Source: Bacteroidales bacterium UBA2287 (GTDB taxonomy: Bacteria; Bacteroidota; Bacteroidia; Bacteroidales; Tenuifilaceae). Taken from it: a stretch of 51,993 nt of DNA. The notes below the pieces were generated by a model that did not search any database, was not told where the DNA came from, and worked only from the letters and a program-made list of their open reading frames with translations. The stretch lies in the NCBI GenBank assembly GCA_002345675.1, contig DDWL01000017.1, positions 1-51,993 on the forward strand, in the 5' to 3' direction. The position numbers were made by a program, and so were the translations under genes. This document shows positions 16,464-24,614 of this stretch, in pieces. How positions within the stretch are numbered: position 1 is the first letter of the stretch; each line of letters starts with the position of its first letter.

Positions 16464-18368
16464 TTATTTTCCCCACATTAGCAACCCTTCGCTATTCTTA
16501 GTTATTTTACCATTGTCGAGTAACCAACGGATAACCACAATGGTTTTTTCGGGGGGCTGCTTAACGCTATCGACAAGCGATTCGGTATTTGTTGGACTTT
16601 TTTGAAGAACTTCTTTAACCTGAGTTAGAATTATGTCGAACTGGTACTTACTCATATCGAGTTCGTTACGCGACGTGCAAACATCGCATTTTCCGCAACG
16701 GTAGGCATCTTCTTGCCCAAAATACTCCAAAAGTATTTGGCTTCGGCACTTAGTTACACCCGATGCGTAACTTACCATTGAGTTTATGCGCGAAAGGTAT
16801 CGTTCCTTGCGTTGGTGGTAGTTTTCGGGCGAAATGAAAAGATTTTTTTGGTCGAGCCTTTCTTCGGTATAAATAATAAGGGGCGTTTTTTTTCGGGGAA
16901 TGTAGTTTATTACATGAGCCCTGCCAAGCAGTATTAAATTTTCGGTTATGTCCTTAAGCGAAAGTCCAGCAAGCTTAGCTAAGTATTTTTCGTCAATTTT
17001 TACGTACTCGCTAAAAACACCTGCATAGTTTCGCAGAATTAGCTTGATAAAACCATCCATATGGGCATTGGCCACCTGGTACTTATACAAATCGTTTTTC
17101 CCCATAAGGAATAAAAGTCGACTTGGGTTATCAATTTCTTCGGTAAGTTCAACATAGCCAGACTTTTCGAGTATTTTCAGAGAACTAAAAGCCCTTGTAA
17201 AGCTTAGCTTATAAATTGTGCAGAATTCGGCTAAATTAAAGTCGTAAACTTCACCTTTTCCAGCTCCAATGGCAATTCCAAGGTACGAACCCAGCGCCTC
17301 ATATGTTCGTTTTATCTCCTCAATTTCGGGAAACGACGTTTCGATTCGCTGCTCAATTTTTGTTTTGTCGCTGCTATTATAAAGAAGTATGGCGTACGCC
17401 AATTTTCCGTCGCGACCACCACGGCCTGCCTCCTGAAAGTATGCTTCGGGCGAGTCGGGAAGATCCATGTGAACAACAAAGCGCACTTCGGGTTTGTCGA
17501 TTCCCATTCCAAATGCATTGGTCGATACAATAATGCGGGTTTTATTATTTTGCCACTCGTCCTGCTTTTTATTGCGAATTTCGGTACTTAGCCCAGCATG
17601 GTAGTAGTCGGCCGAAATGCCCTCTTTCTGAAGCATAATGGCAATATCCTGTGTGTTTTGTCGATTTCTAACATAAACAACACCAGTGCCGGGCACATTA
17701 TTTATAATTTTTAAAAGATGCTTATGCTTATCGTCGACATTTCGCACTAGGTAAACGAGGTTTTTACGCTCGTAGCTCATTTTAAAAACCCGCTTTTCGC
17801 GAAAGTGAAGTCGCTCCTGAATGTCCTCGGCAACTTCGGGAGTTGCAGTAGCCGTAACTGCTAAAATGGGAATGCCAGGAAGTAGTACGCGTAAGTCGGC
17901 AATTCGTAAGTACGAAGGGCGAAAGTCGTAACCCCACTGCGAAATACAGTGCGACTCGTCGATAGCAATAAGGTTAATATTGAGCTTATGAATCCGCGCC
18001 TTAAACATTTCAGTTTCAATACGCTCGGGCGAAAGGTACAGAAACTTATAGTCGCCGTAGGCACAGTTGTCGAGGGTAATATCAATTTCGTGCCGGGTAA
18101 GCCCCGAGTGAAGAGCCGCCGCTTTTATTCCTTTCTTTTTAAGGTTTTCAACCTGATCCTTCATAAGTGCAATGAGCGGCGTAACAACAATGCACAAGCC
18201 GTCCTTGGCCAGTGCGGGCACCTGAAAGGTAATTGACTTACCGCCACCGGTTGGCATAAGGGCAAGCGTATCGTGTCCTTCGTAGGCCGAACGAATTATG
18301 TCCTCCTGAATGGATCGAAACGAGGAAAATCCCCAGTACTTAAAAAGTATTTGTTGAAATATATTCAC
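16464..18368 (-). CDS. recQ: ATP-dependent DNA helicase RecQ
   Basis: A 634-aa 3'-5' DNA helicase of the RecQ type, used in recombinational repair and replication-fork restart. The helicase core has an N-terminal Q-like motif (WGFSSFRSIQEDII), Walker A MPTGGGKS (about 38-45), DESH box (IAIDESHCISQWGYDFR), motif III VTATAT and motif VI EAGRGGRDG. The RecQ-specific zinc site has Cys residues in VTKCRSQILLEYFG and CGKCDVC. The winged-helix (RQC) part falls apart from the E. coli arrangement, and no HRDC domain is evident at the C-terminus. It could instead be one of two RecQ paralogs often found in Bacteroidetes. Confidence 0.94.
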   Translation of the reverse strand: MNIFQQILFKYWGFSSFRSIQEDIIRSAYEGHDTLALMPTGGGKSITFQVPALAKDGLCIVVTPLIALMKDQVENLKKKGIKAAALHSGLTRHEIDITLDNCAYGDYKFLYLSPERIETEMFKARIHKLNINLIAIDESHCISQWGYDFRPSYLRIADLRVLLPGIPILAVTATATPEVAEDIQERLHFREKRVFKMSYERKNLVYLVRNVDDKHKHLLKIINNVPGTGVVYVRNRQNTQDIAIMLQKEGISADYYHAGLSTEIRNKKQDEWQNNKTRIIVSTNAFGMGIDKPEVRFVVHMDLPDSPEAYFQEAGRGGRDGKLAYAILLYNSSDKTKIEQRIETSFPEIEEIKRTYEALGSYLGIAIGAGKGEVYDFNLAEFCTIYKLSFTRAFSSLKILEKSGYVELTEEIDNPSRLLFLMGKNDLYKYQVANAHMDGFIKLILRNYAGVFSEYVKIDEKYLAKLAGLSLKDITENLILLGRAHVINYIPRKKTPLIIYTEERLDQKNLFISPENYHQRKERYLSRINSMVSYASGVTKCRSQILLEYFGQEDAYRCGKCDVCTSRNELDMSKYQFDIILTQVKEVLQKSPTNTESLVDSVKQPPEKTIVVIRWLLDNGKITKNSEGLLMWGK

Positions 18369-18371
18369 GGT

Positions 18372-18508
18372 TTCCAGTCTTCAGTCGGCAGTCAGCAGTT
18401 CGCAGTTTTCAGTCAGCAGTCAGCAGTCGTCAGTCAACAGTTCACAGTTCACAGTCGGCAGTCTTCGGACTCCAGACTTCCGTCTTCGGACTTCGGACTT
18501 CGGACTTC
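18372..18508. repeat. CAGTC / CTTCGGA word array
   Basis: About 137 bp made almost only of the words CAGTC, CAGCAGTC, CAGTCTTCAGTCGG and, at the right end, CTTCGGACTTCGGACTT. The order drifts from CAGTC words on the left to CTTCGGA words on the right. It lies between the recQ start and the stop of the 171-aa protein gene. Relatives are at 12601-12801 and 48984-49061. There is no coding potential. Confidence 0.88.
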
Positions 18509-18512
18509 CACC

Positions 18513-19028
18513 CTAAAACAACTCCTTAACTTCTCTCTTTAAAAAGTCGATTGCAATGGCCGTTGGATGCTGTTCGAGTTCGACTAATTTCTCGAGAATG
18601 CTTTGGCTAAGAGCCATCGATTGCTCCTTGGGGTTAATTTTTTCGGCGCTAATGCTTATAAGTTTCACAACATTATCCTTGGCATTTTTAACCAGTTCCC
18701 ACGCTTCGTTGCTGATGTAAAGCTGCTGCGACAAATTATGCTCCCACTCGGCCCTAATGTTCGAAAGCAGTGTCGATTGCATTTTATGTACCGACATGCC
18801 TGGCTCGTTAACTCTTACGAGTAGCGATTCGGGCGAAATGCGCTCGAGAAAAAGGGTTACCCTTTCGTAAGCTTGAAGTCGAATTGGAAGAGAAAGTTTT
18901 TGGCTTCCAAGGGTTATTTCGGTTCTTCTTCTATTGGCTTCTTCGCGAAGTAGCCTGTCGATTGCCAAGTAACCTGCCAAAAAAACCAAAAGTGAGGGTA
19001 AAAGTATTTTTAAAAACTCCATTAACAT
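18513..19028 (-). CDS. Conserved hypothetical membrane-anchored protein, 171 aa
   Basis: One N-terminal transmembrane helix (about residues 4-22, FLKILLPSLLVFLAGYLAI) is followed by a charged, mostly helical domain of about 145 residues (IRLQAYERVTLFLERISPE, then LSNIRAEWEHNLSQQLYIS and later ISAEKINPKEQS). It is likely to be cytoplasmic and bound to the inner membrane. I recognise the style of a family common in Bacteroidetes but cannot name a function. It is transcribed divergently from the aminotransferase gene. It could start at the second Met (19022). Confidence 0.72.
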   Translation of the reverse strand: MLMEFLKILLPSLLVFLAGYLAIDRLLREEANRRRTEITLGSQKLSLPIRLQAYERVTLFLERISPESLLVRVNEPGMSVHKMQSTLLSNIRAEWEHNLSQQLYISNEAWELVKNAKDNVVKLISISAEKINPKEQSMALSQSILEKLVELEQHPTAIAIDFLKREVKELF

Positions 19029-19075
19029 GGCAACTATTTTTTAAGGGTGAAATATTTTTTATGCGTAATTAAATA

Positions 19076-19083
19076 TAACTTTG
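19076..19083 (+). promoter_or_regulatory. -7 promoter box of the aminotransferase gene
   Basis: TAACTTTG matches TAnnTTTG, giving a leader of roughly 55 nt before the ATG at 19146. The longer in-frame ATG at 19047 lies upstream of this box, which supports the shorter protein. Confidence 0.55.
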
Positions 19084-19145
19084 ATGCCTTAAAAATAGGA
19101 AATGTAATCCATCTATTAACCACTATAGCAATAAATTCAATTATT

Positions 19146-20339
19146 ATGGAGAAAATTTCGCAAAGAATTTCGCAGCTTGCAGTTTCGCAAACCCTAGCCA
19201 TGTCGCAGCGTTGCAAGGACTTGCAGAAACAAGGGGCAAGTGTAATTGACCTTAGCGTTGGGGAACCCGATTTTAACACCCCCGAGTTTGTTAAAGAGGC
19301 TGCTAAACTTGCCATCGACAACAATATTTCATTTTACTCACCAGTTCCTGGTTTCTCCGATTTGCTCGAGGCAATTTCGGCAAAGCTAAAGCGCGAAAAC
19401 GGGCTAAACTTTTCACCTGCGCAAATTGTGGTTTCGAACGGTGCAAAGCAATCGCTTGCCAATGTGCTTTTAACAATAATTGAAAAAGGCGACGAGGTAA
19501 TTGTTCCTGCTCCATACTGGGTTAGTTACGTCGAACTTATTAAACTTGCCGAAGGAAAAAGCGTGGTATTACAAACGTCGCTCGATTCGGATTTTAAAAT
19601 AACGCCCAAGCAACTCGAAGAGGCAATTACTCCAAACACACGAATGCTAATTCTATGTTCCCCTTCGAACCCTACGGGAAGCGTTTACAGCAAAGGCGAA
19701 CTTGAGGCTTTGGCCAATGTGCTCGAAAAGTATCCGAATGTTTTTATTATGTCCGATGAAATATACGAGTACATAAATTTTGTTGGGAAGCACGAAAGTA
19801 TTGGTCAATTTAGCAGCATTGCCGACAGGGTAATTGTTATAAATGGCGTTTCGAAGGGATACGCAATGACCGGGTGGCGAATTGGCTACTGTGCAGGTCC
19901 TCTTTGGCTTGCAAAAGCTTGCAATAAACTTCAGGGGCAAATGACAACGGGCGCAAACTCAATTGCTCAAAAAGCCGCAACAGTGGCAATAAATTCCGAT
20001 GGATCGTATCCTAAAATGATGTGCCAAGCATTTGAAAAACGTCGCGATTTGGTTTTCGACAGGTTAAAACAAATACCAGGCTTTAACGCAAACCTTCCTC
20101 ATGGAGCATTCTACTTTTTTCCTGAAGTGAAAGAACTTTTTGGAAAAATGAACGGAGAAGAAGTTATTAGTAACTCGTCCGACTTGGCAATGTACATTCT
20201 TAACGAAGCCAATGTAGCAATTGTACCCGGTAGCGCATTTGGTGCGTCGGACTACGTAAGGTTTTCGTATGCTGCTTCGGAAGCACAGCTAATTGAAGCA
20301 ATGTACCGAATTGAAACTGCCATTAAAAAGTTGAAGTAA
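19146..20339 (+). CDS. Pyridoxal-phosphate aspartate aminotransferase, class I
   Basis: A 397-aa fold-type I aminotransferase. Landmarks are the N-terminal SQRISQLAVSQTLAMSQR, SVGEPDF, the substrate/PLP loop SNGAKQSL, YWVSY, the CSPSNPTG motif, DEIYEYI and the PLP lysine Lys237 in VINGVSKGYAMTGWRIGY. The sequence type fits bacterial aspartate aminotransferases (subgroup Ib), which interconvert aspartate/2-oxoglutarate and oxaloacetate/glutamate. A closely related prephenate aminotransferase activity is possible. The start at 19146 matches the family N-terminus; the upstream extension is hydrophobic leader-like sequence before the promoter box. A MITE-like element follows. Confidence 0.92.
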   Translation: MEKISQRISQLAVSQTLAMSQRCKDLQKQGASVIDLSVGEPDFNTPEFVKEAAKLAIDNNISFYSPVPGFSDLLEAISAKLKRENGLNFSPAQIVVSNGAKQSLANVLLTIIEKGDEVIVPAPYWVSYVELIKLAEGKSVVLQTSLDSDFKITPKQLEEAITPNTRMLILCSPSNPTGSVYSKGELEALANVLEKYPNVFIMSDEIYEYINFVGKHESIGQFSSIADRVIVINGVSKGYAMTGWRIGYCAGPLWLAKACNKLQGQMTTGANSIAQKAATVAINSDGSYPKMMCQAFEKRRDLVFDRLKQIPGFNANLPHGAFYFFPEVKELFGKMNGEEVISNSSDLAMYILNEANVAIVPGSAFGASDYVRFSYAASEAQLIEAMYRIETAIKKLK

Positions 20340-20397
20340 TAATTTGTTATATTTTAAGAGGTGGCTGTCCGAAAAGTTGAAAAATCTAACCACAAAT

Positions 20398-20413
20398 CCC
20401 GATAACTATCGGG
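20398..20413. repeat. CCCGATAnnTATCGGG palindrome, copy 2
   Basis: CCCGATAACTATCGGG, a 16-bp palindrome apart from the central AC. It lies in the left arm of the MITE-like element. Confidence 0.9.
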
Positions 20414-20492
20414 ACACTAAGTTTCACTCAAAGTTCACAAAGCACTTTATATAAAACATTTACTTTGTGGTTCTTTGTATTTTTCTCTGTGT

Positions 20493-20508
20493 CCCGATAG
20501 TTATCGGG
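20493..20508. repeat. CCCGATAnnTATCGGG palindrome, copy 3
   Basis: CCCGATAGTTATCGGG, the exact reverse complement of copy 2, in the right arm of the same element. Confidence 0.9.
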
Positions 20509-20568
20509 ATTTGTTGTTAATCTTTTTTAGGCTGCCCCTTCTCCTTTTGTTTTCTCAAATTTTGATAA

Positions 20569-21636
20569 ATGAACGAACTAAAACCTAGAAAAAGAAACAG
20601 AATACTATTCTACTCCGTTGGTTTAGTTGTAGTTATTGCATTTTGTTTCGGGTTAGTTTATGCCTACAACATATACAATAGCATATATAAACCTAATGTT
20701 GACACAAAGGGGAAAGAGTACGTTTACATTACAATTCCAACTGGGTCAATTTATAGCGAAGTTATTTCGAATCTTTTTTCTAAAGGTTATATTATCGATA
20801 CAACTTCCTTTAAAATTGCCGCTTCAAGGTTAGGGTATCCACACAGCGTTAAACCAGGGAGGTACAAGTTAACGCAACATATGAGCAATAAGCAACTTGT
20901 TGGGATACTACGCTCAGGATTGCAAATACCAGTAAAAGTAACCTTTACAGGCTTTCGAGTGCCCGAACAACTTGCAGGTAAGGTGTCGACGCAAATTGAA
21001 GCCGATTCAGTTTCAATTGTTGCTGCGCTTAAATCGGCAAAGGTTGCCGAACGCTATGGCTTTACTCGCGAAACGTTTATTGCCATGTTTATTCCCAACA
21101 CCTACGAGTTTTACTGGAACACTTCGATCGACGCTTTTTTAGACAGAATGAAAAAGGAGTACGATATTTTTTGGAACGAAGAGAGAACTTACCAATCGGC
21201 CGAAATTGGGCTAACCAAAATGAAGGTTTCAATCCTGGCTTCAATTGTTGAGGAGGAAACAATAATGAGCAACGAGCGACCACGAGTGGCTGGTGTTTAT
21301 ATGAATAGGATTGAAAAAGGGATGCCCCTTCAAGCCGACCCTACCGTTAAATTCGCCGTTGGCGACTTTGCCCTTCGTCGCATATTAACTAAACACTTAC
21401 AAACCGATTCGCCTTACAATACCTATAAAAACAGAGGCTTACCCCCTGGTCCAATAAATGCGCCCAGCATTTCATCAATTGAAGCGGTGCTAAACTTCGA
21501 GCAGCATAGGTATCTCTACTTTTGTGCAAAATCTGACTTTTCGGGTTATCATGCCTTTGCAAAAACCCTAACCGAACACAATCGAAATGCTCGCGAATAC
21601 CAAGCGGCTTTAAATAAACAAAGGATATTTAAGTAG
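20569..21636 (+). CDS. mltG: Endolytic transglycosylase MltG (YceG-like)
   Basis: A 355-aa inner-membrane protein. Basic N-terminus, one transmembrane helix (about 11-34), a LysM-like segment (about 50-115, VYITIPTGSIYSEVISNLF) and a YceG catalytic domain (about 125-345). The catalytic Glu is about residue 228 in SILASIVEEETIMSNERPRVAGVYMNR. LQADPTVKFAVG and YNTYKNRGLPPGPINAPS are the other family blocks. MltG cuts nascent glycan strands inside the chain at the outer face of the inner membrane and so helps set glycan length. Its size is normal for the family. A terminator follows. Confidence 0.95.
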   Translation: MNELKPRKRNRILFYSVGLVVVIAFCFGLVYAYNIYNSIYKPNVDTKGKEYVYITIPTGSIYSEVISNLFSKGYIIDTTSFKIAASRLGYPHSVKPGRYKLTQHMSNKQLVGILRSGLQIPVKVTFTGFRVPEQLAGKVSTQIEADSVSIVAALKSAKVAERYGFTRETFIAMFIPNTYEFYWNTSIDAFLDRMKKEYDIFWNEERTYQSAEIGLTKMKVSILASIVEEETIMSNERPRVAGVYMNRIEKGMPLQADPTVKFAVGDFALRRILTKHLQTDSPYNTYKNRGLPPGPINAPSISSIEAVLNFEQHRYLYFCAKSDFSGYHAFAKTLTEHNRNAREYQAALNKQRIFK

Positions 21637-21731
21637 AGGGCATTAAACCACATTTGCAATTCAAAATATAGAAAGAAACTACATAGTTTAATTCTATATA
21701 TGCCAAAGTATTAAAAATATTAAAAGTATAG

Positions 21732-21757
21732 AAGCCCCTCTTTTGGGGCTTTTTATT
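21732..21757 (+). terminator. Terminator after mltG
   Basis: AAGCCCC (21732-21738) pairs with GGGGCTT (21745-21751) and is followed by TTTATT. Confidence 0.85.
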
Positions 21758-21877
21758 AAAAAAAGCGTACTTGTTGATAACCATACTAATAACTTAACAA
21801 AATATAAATACTCGCATAACGCCTCTGGTATTCTCAATTTCATACATTTAGAGCTCACACTCTAAACCTAAATCCGT

Positions 21878-23239
21878 ATGAAAGCATCGAATTTTCTAAG
21901 TAAAATCGTAATTGCAATAATAATTACGGGGTCGGCATTTTTTGTTTCCTGCGAAAAGGAGTTCATAACTGAAACAGAGGAAACAGTAGCAGTGGCAACA
22001 AACAAAGCTGTTTCGCTTACCGAAACTTTTGAAACTGGCACAAAAACCTCATATGCAGGAGCTGCCGTAACCCTTTCGACTGGTTCGTGGTACTTAACCG
22101 ACGCATTGCTTGGTACTTCGACAAGCGATCGTAAATATGGAACTAAATCGGTTCGAATAGTGAACACAGGTAAGGCAACCATGCAGTTTAACAAAACAAC
22201 TGGAGCGGGAGTAGTTGACATATACCATGCAAAATATGGAACCGATGGCACAAGTAGTTGGGAACTTTACTCCTCGGTTAACAGCGGTAGTACATGGGTT
22301 AAAGTGGGTTCAACAATTACTACTTCGTCAACAACTCTCACAAAGACTTCGTTTACAGTTAACCTGTCGGGAAATATTCGTTTCGAAATTCGAAAAGTAT
22401 CGGGAGGCTCAGCAAGAATCAATATCGACGATTTCAGTTTTACCGATTATGGTTCAACAACTCCACCAGCAGGGGCTACCCGCGACAATAATATGGCCTT
22501 AGGCAACCCATCGGGAGCAACAACTAGCACTTCGTACCCAAACAACTACCTAATGAGTAAAACCCAGTACGCTCTTTCGTATAACGACAGCAAAAAAACA
22601 TGCAACTGGACCTCGTGGCATTTAAGTACTGCATGGATTGGAACTACTCCCCGTCAAGATGATTTTAGAACTGACAATACACTTCCGACAAGTTGGGTTA
22701 AAGTTGGAGGAACCGATTATAGCGGTTCGGGATTCGACAGAGGACATATGTGCCCCAGCGCCGACAGAACTGGTTCGGTAGCCGATAACTCTGCAACCTT
22801 TTTAATGACAAACATGATTCCTCAGGCGCCAAACAATAATCAAATTACTTGGGCAAACCTCGAAAATTACTGCAGAACTCTAATTAATCAGGGCAATGAA
22901 CTTTACATAATTTCTGGTCCTTGGGGACAAGGCGGCACAGGTTCGAGTGGTTACAAAACTACCATTTCAACAAAAGGCATAGTTGTTCCTGCTTATACAT
23001 GGAAAGTAATTGTTGTGCTTCCCGTTGGCAGTGACGATGTAAACAGGATAACTTCATCGACCCGAGTAATTGCTGTTTGGATGCCAAATAACCAAACCGT
23101 TAATAGCCAATCGTGGGGTTACTACAGAACTACTGTTGACTACATTGAGAGCCAAACTGGTTACGATTTTATTTCAAATGTTTCAACAACAATTCAAAGC
23201 GCAATAGAGTCGAAAGTTGATACTGGACCAACAAGTTAG
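21878..23239 (+). CDS. DNA/RNA non-specific endonuclease, lipoprotein
   Basis: A 453-aa protein with a lipoprotein signal (SAFFVSC, Cys25), a beta-sandwich domain (about 45-192, adhesion- or carbohydrate-binding-like, ending INIDDFSFTDY) and a NUC1-type beta-beta-alpha-metal nuclease domain (about 200-445). The catalytic motif is DRGHM with His290. The downstream TNMIPQAPNNNQITWANLE holds the Mg-binding Asn. These enzymes degrade DNA and RNA without sequence preference. A surface-anchored one could serve nutrient scavenging of extracellular DNA or defence. The flanking genes are housekeeping. A terminator follows. Confidence 0.92.
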   Translation: MKASNFLSKIVIAIIITGSAFFVSCEKEFITETEETVAVATNKAVSLTETFETGTKTSYAGAAVTLSTGSWYLTDALLGTSTSDRKYGTKSVRIVNTGKATMQFNKTTGAGVVDIYHAKYGTDGTSSWELYSSVNSGSTWVKVGSTITTSSTTLTKTSFTVNLSGNIRFEIRKVSGGSARINIDDFSFTDYGSTTPPAGATRDNNMALGNPSGATTSTSYPNNYLMSKTQYALSYNDSKKTCNWTSWHLSTAWIGTTPRQDDFRTDNTLPTSWVKVGGTDYSGSGFDRGHMCPSADRTGSVADNSATFLMTNMIPQAPNNNQITWANLENYCRTLINQGNELYIISGPWGQGGTGSSGYKTTISTKGIVVPAYTWKVIVVLPVGSDDVNRITSSTRVIAVWMPNNQTVNSQSWGYYRTTVDYIESQTGYDFISNVSTTIQSAIESKVDTGPTS

Positions 23240-23269
23240 TAAACTGAAGTGTCTTTTAATAAAAATGAG

Positions 23270-23292
23270 AAGGAGGCTTAAATGGCCTCCTT
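23270..23292 (+). terminator. Terminator after the endonuclease gene
   Basis: AAGGAGGC (23270-23277) pairs with GCCTCCTT (23285-23292), followed by T-rich sequence. Confidence 0.8.
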
Positions 23293-23377
23293 TACCTTTC
23301 TATCTTTTCCCTCAACTTTTTCAATAAAATTTGGGAGAGTTTAAATCTTATCTTTCGATTCCTTTCATAATTCCAAC

Positions 23378-23385
23378 TACCTTTG
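23378..23385 (+). promoter_or_regulatory. -7 promoter box almost touching the mnmH start
   Basis: TACCTTTG matches TAnnTTTG and ends 4 nt before the ATG of mnmH. Transcription would then start at or within a few bases of the start codon, giving a leaderless or near-leaderless mRNA. Confidence 0.55.
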
Positions 23386-23389
23386 CGCC

Positions 23390-24418
23390 ATGATAAATGA
23401 GATTCGCATAGCCGATTATTTTAGTATTGGTGCACCGCTTATCGATGTACGTTCTCCCATCGAATACGATAAAGGACACATTCCTGGCGCAGTAAATATT
23501 CCTCTTTTTACTAACGAAGAGCGTGAAGAGGTTGGCACAGTTTACGTAAGAGAATCGCGTGAAAAAGCAATTGAGTTAGGGCTTAAATTTGTAAATCCCA
23601 AACTCGACGATTTTATTTCTCTATCGAAAAAAGTTGCACCCAATGGCAAAGTAGTTGTTCACTGCTGGCGTGGCGGAATGCGCAGCAAATCGTTTGCGCA
23701 GCATTTATTAGACAATGGATTTCCAAGCGTTTCAATAATTGAAGGTGGGTACAAATCGTATCGAAATCACGTTTTAAACACATTCGAGCAACCCTTCGAC
23801 ATAAGAATTGTTGGCGGCTATACCGGAAGCGGTAAAACACATGTAATTGAATGTATTAAGCAATTGGGGCACCAAGCCCTCGATTTGGAGTTTTTAGCAA
23901 AACACAAAGGTTCAGCATTTGGCTGGTTAAAGGGCGAAAAGCAACCAACAGTTGAGCAATTCGAAAATAATTTGTTCGAAGAATGGCGAAAACTGGATTA
24001 CTCGAAGCCCATTTGGCTCGAGGACGAAAGCCATAGCATTGGCAGCGTTTACATTCCTTTAGCCCTGTTTACTCAAATGCGTAAAAGCAGCGTTTACTTT
24101 TTAAACATACCAAAGGAAGAGAGAGCGAAACTACTTGTAGGTGAATATGCCCATAGCGATACCGAATTTTTAGCCGAAGCAATTCGTAAAATAACAAAGC
24201 GACTAGGTGGGCAAAATGCGCAAGCTGCCCTCGAAAAGCTAAGCGAGCATAATTTTTACGAAGTAGCTATAATTACACTTACTTACTACGACAAAGCCTA
24301 CTTAAGGTCGCTATCTCAACACGATCCAAGCAAAGTTTTTACAATTCCAGCAACTACAACCGATTCGGCTAAAAATGCTAATTTAATTATGGATTTTTTG
24401 TCGAAAAACGAGCGTTAA
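23390..24418 (+). CDS. mnmH: tRNA 2-selenouridine synthase MnmH (SelU)
   Basis: A 342-aa enzyme that replaces sulfur by selenium in 2-thiouridine at tRNA wobble position 34, through a geranylated intermediate, with selenophosphate as donor. The N-terminal rhodanese domain (about 5-130) has the catalytic Cys92 in VVHCWRGGMRS. The C-terminal P-loop domain starts GYTGSGKT (143-150) and carries DLEFLAKHKGSAFG and WLEDESHSIGSVYIP. Its size is normal for the family. It acts on the same nucleoside as MnmD, encoded at 30054. No selD gene is in the window, so whether the cell has selenophosphate must be checked elsewhere; without it only geranylation would be possible. Confidence 0.93.
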   Translation: MINEIRIADYFSIGAPLIDVRSPIEYDKGHIPGAVNIPLFTNEEREEVGTVYVRESREKAIELGLKFVNPKLDDFISLSKKVAPNGKVVVHCWRGGMRSKSFAQHLLDNGFPSVSIIEGGYKSYRNHVLNTFEQPFDIRIVGGYTGSGKTHVIECIKQLGHQALDLEFLAKHKGSAFGWLKGEKQPTVEQFENNLFEEWRKLDYSKPIWLEDESHSIGSVYIPLALFTQMRKSSVYFLNIPKEERAKLLVGEYAHSDTEFLAEAIRKITKRLGGQNAQAALEKLSEHNFYEVAIITLTYYDKAYLRSLSQHDPSKVFTIPATTTDSAKNANLIMDFLSKNER

Positions 24419-24479
24419 CGGCAACATAGAACCTTTAATTTCCAATCTTTTTATGGTTTTGTATTTCTTCGTGTTTTTT

Positions 24480-24567
24480 GTGTCTACTTTGTGTGCTTTG
24501 TGGTATAGCTGTTACACAAAGTCCCGATAGCTATCGGGGCACAAAGAATATACAAAGTTGCACAAAG
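24480..24567. repeat. CACAAAG-type inverted word repeat
   Basis: The left part carries CTACTTTGTGTGCTTTGTGG, and the right part carries CACAAAGAATATACAAAG and GCACAAAG, which is the reverse orientation of the same word. A CCCGATA palindrome sits between. It lies in the 196-nt gap between the convergent mnmH and aldo/keto reductase genes. No clear terminator with a T-run is seen there, so this hairpin may serve as one. Confidence 0.7.
24523..24538. repeat. CCCGATAnnTATCGGG palindrome, copy 4
   Basis: CCCGATAGCTATCGGG, an exact 16-bp palindrome, placed between an ACACAAAG and a CACAAAG word as if inserted into the word repeat. Confidence 0.9.
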
Positions 24568-24614
24568 ATTTATAGTATAACTTCAAAAAAGAATTAGTCA
24601 ACTAAAGCATAGTT

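Larger units (their letters stand above)
20358..20543. mobile_element. MITE-like element with CACAAAG words and two CCCGATA palindromes
   Basis: About 186 bp with imperfect terminal inverted repeats (GAGGTGGCTGTCCGAAAAG on the left; TTTTTTAGGCTGCCCCTTCTC on the right as read on +). The near-terminal arms around 20388-20417 and 20489-20518 match closely, and each contains one CCCGATAnnTATCGGG palindrome. The centre has CACAAAG / CTTTGTGG words. It has no coding capacity. The ends resemble those of IS elements with a GAGGCTGTCC-type terminus, so a non-autonomous derivative is plausible. It lies between the aminotransferase gene and mltG. Confidence 0.65.

Noticed and set aside
18372..18508. CRISPR array from regular CAGTC words
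   Set aside because: The words are too short and irregular, and there are no spacers or cas genes.
19047..19145. Longer N-terminus for the aminotransferase
   Set aside because: It lies across the promoter box and is not part of the conserved protein.
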